Shown: one piece after another, positions 56,680 through 64,000 of the stretch
Position numbering within the stretch: the stretch's first letter is position 1
How the letters are laid out: each line of letters begins with the position of its first letter
DNA from: Anaeromyces robustus
Taxonomy: Eukaryota > Neocallimastigomycota > Neocallimastigomycetes > Neocallimastigales > Neocallimastigaceae
Assembly: GCA_002104895.1 (NCBI GenBank)
Contig: MCFG01000024.1
Coordinates: 26,001 to 90,000, forward strand
Direction of reading: 5' to 3'
DNA: 64,000 bases
Translations under genes and position numbers: made by a program
Notes under the pieces: model-generated
Seen by the model: only the letters and a program-made list of their open reading frames with translations
Databases searched by the model: none
What the model was told of the DNA's origin: nothing

Positions 56680-56728
56680 GATGAGCCATCGTCATTATTT
56701 ATTTATTAATGTACAATAATGGCTCATC
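56680..56728. other. Hairpin with GC-containing stem
   Basis: GATGAGCCAT (56680-56689) pairs with ATGGCTCATC (56719-56728) around an AT-rich loop of 29 bases. Confidence 0.6.
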
Positions 56729-57358
56729 CTTTTTAATATCAAAAAAAAAAAATACTAAAAGATTTAAAAATATAATTATTGAAATAAGACTCAATTTTAG
56801 ATATTGATATGCCAAAAAAAAAAAAATAGTCAATGATATTACTAATTAATTAAATATAAATATTTTTGTTACAGCATATTTATAATTAATGACAAATTTA
56901 AGTTATAAAATAACTTTTTTTTTTATCAAAATACTTATAATAACATTATTATTATTAAATATTAATATTATGTATATTGGAAAAAAAAAATAAAAAAAAA
57001 AAAATTAATAACCAATATTTTTATTATATATTTTTATTATAATTATTATACATATTTATTTAATATCTCTTTTTTTATATAAATTTTTAATATCTAAAAA
57101 AAATAAAAATAATTTGTCCTTTTATGTCCATAATTAAAAAATATTTTAATTTATATATATATATATATATAGTTATATGTTTTCTATTTCCTTATTATTA
57201 TTATTACTTATTTTAAATCTTTAATTAAATTTTCCATAATAATACTTTAATTAAAAAAAAAAAATGAAAACTAAGATTTTTTTTTATTTTTATTTTTAAT
57301 TATTTTTTATTTAATTTATCTTCAATAATTGAATATTTTAAATCTATTATTCAATATA

Positions 57359-57404
<46 letters not shown>

Positions 57405-57662
57405 TAAAATATTATTATTACTATTACTATTATTATTATTATTACTATTATTATTATTATTTAAAATATTATTATAACTTTATATAGTATCAACTATCAT
57501 TATTTAATAAAAAAAATGCCATCCTAATAATTAATCATTATATAATAATAGCTTATAATAAATAAATAGCATTTATAACATGTATATGTATATATTTTGT
57601 TAATCATTTTTTTATATGATAAAAAAAATGATAATTAATTGTAACTTTTAAATAATATATAT

Positions 57663-57750
57663 AATTAGATGTATCATATATATATATTTCTTTATTTATA
57701 GATGAATAATTAGTTATATAAAGAAATATATATATATGATACATCTAATT
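57663..57750. other. Perfect 33-bp inverted repeat
   Basis: The arms 57663-57695 and 57718-57750 are exact reverse complements, beginning AATTAGATGTATCATATATA, with a 22-base loop. The outer 12 bases are not simple repeats, so it is not just a (TA)n effect. Confidence 0.75.
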
Positions 57751-58555
57751 GAAAATTCAAATAGAATCTTTTAATATTTTTCTTAATAAATTATTCACAT
57801 TAATAATATTTTAATTAAAATATATATAATCCTTTTTTATAGTGGATTTAAATAAATACTATTCATTACAAATTATTACTATTAATGGAGAATAATTATT
57901 ATATAAATATATAATTATATATTTCTAAAAGTCATTATTGGTAAAATATTTAATATTAATATTTTAAACAATATTTTTTTTATATATATTCTAAATGTTA
58001 CGGTAGATACAATAAAAAAAGAAAATGAAAAATATATATTTTTTTTTTATTTTGTTATATAATATATTTAATATATTATATTATTACAATTGAAAAATTC
58101 TTTTATTATTTATTATTATTAATCCGCTTTGATAGGTTTTGATAATAAAAAAAAAAGTAATAGTATTACTATTTAAATAATCATACAATAAATGACTAAT
58201 AGAATTGTATTCTTTTTATTTATAATATATAAATATTATAAAATGAAAAATGAATATAATCTTTCTTTCCGTTGTGTGGTAGGCCGTTTTAAAAAAAAAT
58301 TTTTTTTAAATTTTTCAATTTCTATTTTCTAATAATAAATAATAAATTAATGATTATAATTATTTCATTTTTGTTTATATTTAATTTTTTTTCTATTTCC
58401 ATTTTAGTTTAATTAAAAATTAATTATAATACTAAATAAATAATAATTTAATTGATTATATTTTTTTAATATTAACTTATAAAATAATATATGATATAAA
58501 TTAAATATAATATATTTAGAATATATTTGTATTTATATTAATCCATAATAATTTA

Positions 58556-58662
58556 TTTATTTATTCATTAATTTATTTATTAATTTTATTTATTTATTTA
58601 TTTATTTATTAATTTTATTAATTTATTTATTTATTCATTAAATTATTTATTTATTTATTAAT

Positions 58663-58757
<95 letters not shown>

Positions 58758-58758
58758 T
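58556..58758. repeat. (TTTA)n microsatellite, irregular start
   Basis: Mixed ATTTATT/TTAATT units turn into a clean TTTA tract from about 58660. Confidence 0.93.
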
Positions 58759-59214
58759 TATTTAGAACTTTCAATCTTTCATGGTTATAATTTTTGATAA
58801 TAAAAAAGATTAGTCATACTTTTTTTTACATAAAATAGGAAAAAAAAATATAAAATATCTTTATTTTATTCCTTTCTATATATTATTAATAAAATAGATA
58901 TTTTATATATTTTATTTTTAATTTTTAATGTATAATAAGAATTAACATCTATTATAATCTATGTCATAAAGATATACAATTTTTTTATTTTTGTTATTTA
59001 TTTATATTTATGATTAGTCTTTTTTTATTTTATATTTATGATTAGTCTTTTTTTTTTTTTTATTCTCTTTTTATATTATTTTATTGTTGATAAAACATAT
59101 CCTTATTTATGTACATCATTGTATAAATGTTAATATAAAAATATTTATTATTTAATTTATAATCATGTTGTTTTAATATATTTAATTATGGATAAATAAT
59201 TTAATAATTAATAT

Positions 59215-59273
59215 TTATTCATTTATTTATTTATTTATTTATTTATTAATTTATTTATTTATTTATTTAATAT

Positions 59274-59324
<51 letters not shown>

Positions 59325-59326
59325 TT
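59215..59326. repeat. (TTTA)n microsatellite
   Basis: Three TTTA blocks are broken by ATTAATTT and AATATTT. Confidence 0.93.
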
Positions 59327-59477
59327 GAAAATGTATGTAATTAATAATTATATAATAATTACTAGATTCTTATTATTACTATTTAATATTATTAAAATTT
59401 TATTTATTTTTATTTATTAATAATTTGTTACATTAAAACAATTTTTTAAGTTAATAACTTAAAAAAATATATTTTTT

Positions 59478-59514
59478 TTGTTACATTAAAAATGATTAAT
59501 TTTAAATGTAACAA
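59478..59514. other. Short hairpin
   Basis: TTGTTACATT (59478-59487) and AATGTAACAA (59505-59514) form a 10-bp stem. Confidence 0.5.
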
Positions 59515-59855
59515 TTACGTAATCATTTGATGTAATATGTATTTGTTGATGTATTCATATTTATATCACAATAAAAAATTTTTTATCATAATAATAATCA
59601 TTAAATAATTCTTATTAAATTATTTTGGTTTCTTTTTATAAAAGAAAAGAAGAAAAGTCTTTAAATAATAAAAATGACATCAGTGGTTTAAATAAATATT
59701 AGTATTTTTTGTATTAATAATGAACTAATAATAACTTTTTATTTATTAACTACATAATGACCTTTTTTTTCTTAATTAACCATACTTAATACTATGAATT
59801 ATAATATTGAACTATTGATTATTTTCTTAATCCAATCTACAATTTACAATCCATA

Positions 59856-59913
<58 letters not shown>

Positions 59914-62900
59914 ATATTTCTTTATTTTATATTAAATAAATAAAAAATAAAAAAATTTGTAATAGTCTTAAAAAAATACTTTATTATTTTATTAGTATAA
60001 TGTTATTATATAATATTATATATTATAAATCAATTCAAATATATATAAAATATATTATTAATTAAAAATTCTTTATTCTTTTGTTTTTATTTTTGTTTTT
60101 TTTTTTATTTTTTGTTTTTGTTTTTTTTTTTGTTTTTTTTTTTTTTTTTTCCTTTTTTATTTTTAACTAAATATAGAAAGAATGATTGAGATTCACTTGC
60201 ATAAAACATAATTTATATTGATAATACAATTAATAATATATTTCAATTTACTGTTTTTAATTAAAAAAATAGTTTTAAATAAAATAACAATTAATTATCA
60301 TTATATTATTTAAATACTATAATATACCATAAAAAATTCAATTATTAAAATAAAATAAAATAAAATAAAAAAAGGATTATCTTTTAATATAAATAATATA
60401 TATTATATAATATATGTAGAATTTAATGCTTATTATTAATATTAATTTTTCTGTAATTTTTATTTTTTTTTTTACTGTTACATAAAATAACCAAAAATAG
60501 AAAGTAAAAAAAAAAGAACCAAAAAAAAAAGAATTTAATATTTGAATATTTGAATATTTGAATATTTGAATATAAAAAAAAAACATAATCATGAGACAGG
60601 TAAAATGAAATAAAATAAAAAGTAGAAAAAGTAGAAAAAACTAAAATTAAAAATTAAAAAAAAAAAAAAAGAAACAAAAAAAAAAAGAAAGAAAGAAAAG
60701 AAAGAAAATAATTAATTATTAAATGAATATAATTAATAATAATAAATAGAAAATTAATAGATAATATAAAAAACGTGATTAAATCATTAGTCAAGTATTT
60801 TTTTTTGTAATAAAAGTCATCATCATTTAAGAATAAAATCATTAACCATGATAAAATGAATAATGAAAATAATGAAAATAATAAAATGATTATTTTTAAT
60901 ATAAAAAAAAAAAAGATATTCTTTATATTATTTTCTTTATTCTTTAATTTTTATATTATATTAATATAATAATAATAAAAGAAATATTAATAAAATTTAA
61001 TGCACCAAATTTTTATGATAAAAAAAATCGTGGTTAAAAAAACAAATGTTGAAGAATCCTTCTATTTATGGTAGTTTAACATTAATTAAAATATTTTTTT
61101 ATTTAGCAAAAAAAAATAAAAATTATTATTATTATTAATATTAATATTAATGTTTAATGACTTAGATAATATCTTATATATAAATAAATATATATATAAT
61201 AAATAAATAAATATAATATAATAAATAAATAAATAAAGTTAAATATAAATAATTAAAAAACATTTTTTTTTGTATTTTTTTATTTTATAATAATTTATAA
61301 TTTATAATTATTATTAATAATTATTTCAAAATATTTTTTTTTTTTTGAAATAAAAAAATTAAGGCTTAGTTTTTTTTTTTTTTTTAATTATTTTTTCCAT
61401 TTTCTTTTTTTTTTTTTATTGTATGTATGCATTTATTTTCAATTGAAATTAATATATTGAATAATAAATATTATTTTATCTTTCAATATATTACAATTAC
61501 ACAAAGAAATTATACTTTGATTAATATCTATATTTTAATATATTTATATTACCTTTTAATAAATATTTATATATTACAATATACTATAATATATAATGCA
61601 TAAGAATTTAGCCAAATTTATATTAATTTTTTTTTTTTTTTGATTTACAGGTTTTACAATAAATAAATAAATAGAAAAAAAAACGTTATTATAAATTATA
61701 AATAATAATAATAATAATAAGAAGAAGAAATAACACTTTATAATAATAATAATAATTAATAATAATAATAGAAATGCTATTTACTCTGCAATAAAAAAAA
61801 AAAAAAAGAGTACAAAATTTTTGTTTAATTAGTATTGTAACCATTAAGCCATAATAAAAATTAATATTATTCATAATATTCTATACATTATAAAATAAAT
61901 AAAACATAATATTAAGCTTTTTATTATTATTATTATTATATGATTATATATGATTATCATATAGTAGTAAATTTATTATTATTAAATATTATTATTATTA
62001 TAATTATTATATAATATTTATTATTATATAATATTTATAGTTATTATTAAATATTATTATTTTTTTAATAAACTTTATTCTATAATTTTAGTATTAAGAA
62101 AATAATATTTTTTGATTATCCATTATTATCCGTTTCATATCATTATTATAATAAATTTTTATTAATTATTAAACTATGACTCTATACATTTTTTATATTT
62201 TCATTTTCTACTATAATAAAAAAAACTATTGTTTAAATCCTAATCATTTTCTATTCTAATACAATATAATAGTAAAAAAAATGTTACATTTAATATTATT
62301 ATCATTATTCTTATTTTATTATTATAACTATTATAATTATTATAAATAAATAATACATATAATAAATAAATAATTTATTATAAGACAAATATTATATGTT
62401 ATATTATAATAATAATTGATTTTTTTTATATATTCTATTCTATTATTCTCACATAAAGAAAATCATTTATATTAAGAATATATAGCATTTAAATTAAATT
62501 CATAAATTTATTGGAAATTACACTCTAATATATAATATGGTATATTTAAATTAATCATAATTTATATAATAATTAAAATTCTAATATATTAATAATATAT
62601 ATAAATATTGAATATTTTTTTTTTATTATTTCATTTTTGGTTATGATAAGTCATTTTTAACATATGAAAAAATAATATATTGAATAATTCAATTAATATT
62701 ATATATTAGAATATACTGTAATTAATATAAATTATGCATTATTAATTTATTACTATTAACTAATTATTAATTTTTTATATATTATATTATATTATATCTT
62801 ATAATTAAAAATAAATCACCATTTTATTTTATATATTTTATATAATTATTATCATAATGATAACAATTGAATATTAATATGAATAATATATAATAATTAA

Positions 62901-63925
62901 TTAATAATATATTTTATTATATATTATTAAATTAAATTATTCTTAATAAACGCTTTATTAAAAAAAAAAAAAAAAAACTTTATATAAATTATCTTTTCCC
63001 TTTCAAAAAAAAATTTTTTTTCTCTATTTTTACTTTTACAATATTTATTATTTTTTTTTTTACTTTTTATAATAATATATATAATTTTTTTATTTAAAAT
63101 TAAAATAAGAAATTATTCATACTTTTTAAATATTATTATATTAAATACTTATTTTATTATATGAATAATTTTCTTCTTATTTAATTAAAACTACTATTAT
63201 AATAGTTCATACCTTTTATGTTATAATCAATATTCAATATCAAAATAATATCATTTATTATCAAAATAATAAATATCTAATTTAAATTATCAATATAAAA
63301 TTATATTAATAATTAAAAAATAATCTTTTGGCTATTTATTACCTGAAAATAAAAAAAAATCAACTACATAACAAAATTATTTAAAAAAAAATAAATACTA
63401 TTTTAATAAGTTGAAAAAAAAAAACTATATAAATTAATTTAAGAGTAATACTATTAAATATTTTCACTTTTTTTTTTAAGAAAGAAAAAAAGACTAATTT
63501 ATAAAAAAAAATAATACTTTTTATAAATTAAGATGAAAATATAAAAATATAAAAATTCAACTTAAAGGAAGAAAGAAAATGGAGAATGTTATAAATTGTA
63601 AATAGCAAAGTAATTAAATTTTGTAAATAACATTAAACATAATATCCAAATTTGTAGTATAGATTATATTTAATAAGAGAAAAAATTTTGTATAGAATCT
63701 AATTAATTAAAATTAAATAATCTAAGAAAAAAATAGTATTGTAAATAAAAAATATATCAATAATTAATGTATATAATTTAAAAAATAACCATTTTGGCAC
63801 ATTAAAAATTAAAATAGTAACAATCAATATCAATATATAAAGACAATTCATAATATTTATATTAAATAATAATAAAATCAGTAATATACTATCATAATAT
63901 ATAATTATTTTTATTAAAAAAAAAA

Positions 63926-64000
63926 ATGACAGCTTGTGATTATTTAAAAAGACTTTCTTCTACTAATTGTGAGAAGATGTTTGCTTCAAGAACTCAATCT
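63926..64000 (+). CDS. Start of an unidentified gene (cut by window edge)
   Basis: An ATG after a run of A residues (AAAAAATGAC) opens 25 codons to the window end: MTACDYLKRLSSTNCEKMFA, then SRTQS. The mixed residue composition, with Cys, Arg, Ser and Thr and a sharp rise in GC content at the ATG, marks a true coding start in this genome. It shows no signal peptide and does not resemble the LOR start. I do not recognise it; a partial first exon is possible. Confidence 0.6.
   Translation, partial: MTACDYLKRLSSTNCEKMFASRTQS

Larger units (their letters stand above)
51290..63925. other. 12.6-kb stretch without a recognisable gene
   Basis: No frame here has protein-like composition on either strand; the longest are Phe/Ile/Lys strings from homopolymers. 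Slightly GC-richer patches at about 52780-53220, 54295-54680 and 58255-58285 do not read as known proteins. The region holds several strong hairpins and (TTTA)n tracts, annotated separately. Confidence 0.55.

Overview
This window is very AT-rich nuclear eukaryotic DNA. Genes are islands of moderate composition in a sea of poly-A/T, (TTTA)n, (TTTTA)n and (TTA)n tracts. Introns are short and follow GT..AG, TAA and TAG act as stops, and the protein types fit an anaerobic gut fungus (Neocallimastigomycota). These types are a class C-type receptor with a bacterial-like solute-binding ectodomain, an LRR receptor remnant, degenerate ankyrin repeats, and an intronless gene that looks bacterial or phage-derived. 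An AT-rich amoebozoan such as Dictyostelium is the main alternative. The taxon is inferred from style, not proven.

The dominant content is a dispersed cluster of LURP-one-related (LOR/DUF567, Tubby-like fold) genes. Eight are intact: 917-1549, 4118-4762, 5987-6640, 19647-20285, 40454-41161, 44539-45147 and 47102-47746 on the minus strand, and 50684-51289 on the plus strand. One has a single-base frameshift (15450-16063), one is a decayed C-terminal half (12771-13101), and one runs off the left edge (1-53). All are intronless, about 200-235 aa, and end in the same hydrophobic helix signature. Their role is unknown; relatives are plant LURP1-type defence proteins and phospholipid-scramblase-like folds.

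Other genes sit between the LOR genes. A five-exon receptor gene (8355-11141, minus, 675 aa) has a signal peptide, a periplasmic-binding-protein-like ectodomain and seven membrane segments. A 210-aa intronless gene (21042-21674) resembles uncharacterised bacterial/phage proteins. Two tandemly duplicated nine-exon genes (23389-27463 and 31508-36014, each 723 aa) encode secreted M3-family zinc oligopeptidases with an intact HEFGH site. They belong to a duplicated unit of about 6 kb. Their active-site exon differs by 15 amino-acid changes with no silent change. Between the two copies lie a dispersed repeat and a multiply broken LRR receptor pseudogene (29203-30297).

The region 37015-38045 holds exon-like coding remnants that I could not assign. 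From 51290 to 63925 I see no gene, only simple repeats and several long hairpins. A new plus-strand reading frame starts at 63926 and leaves the window. I see no rRNA, tRNA, CRISPR array or intact transposase gene.
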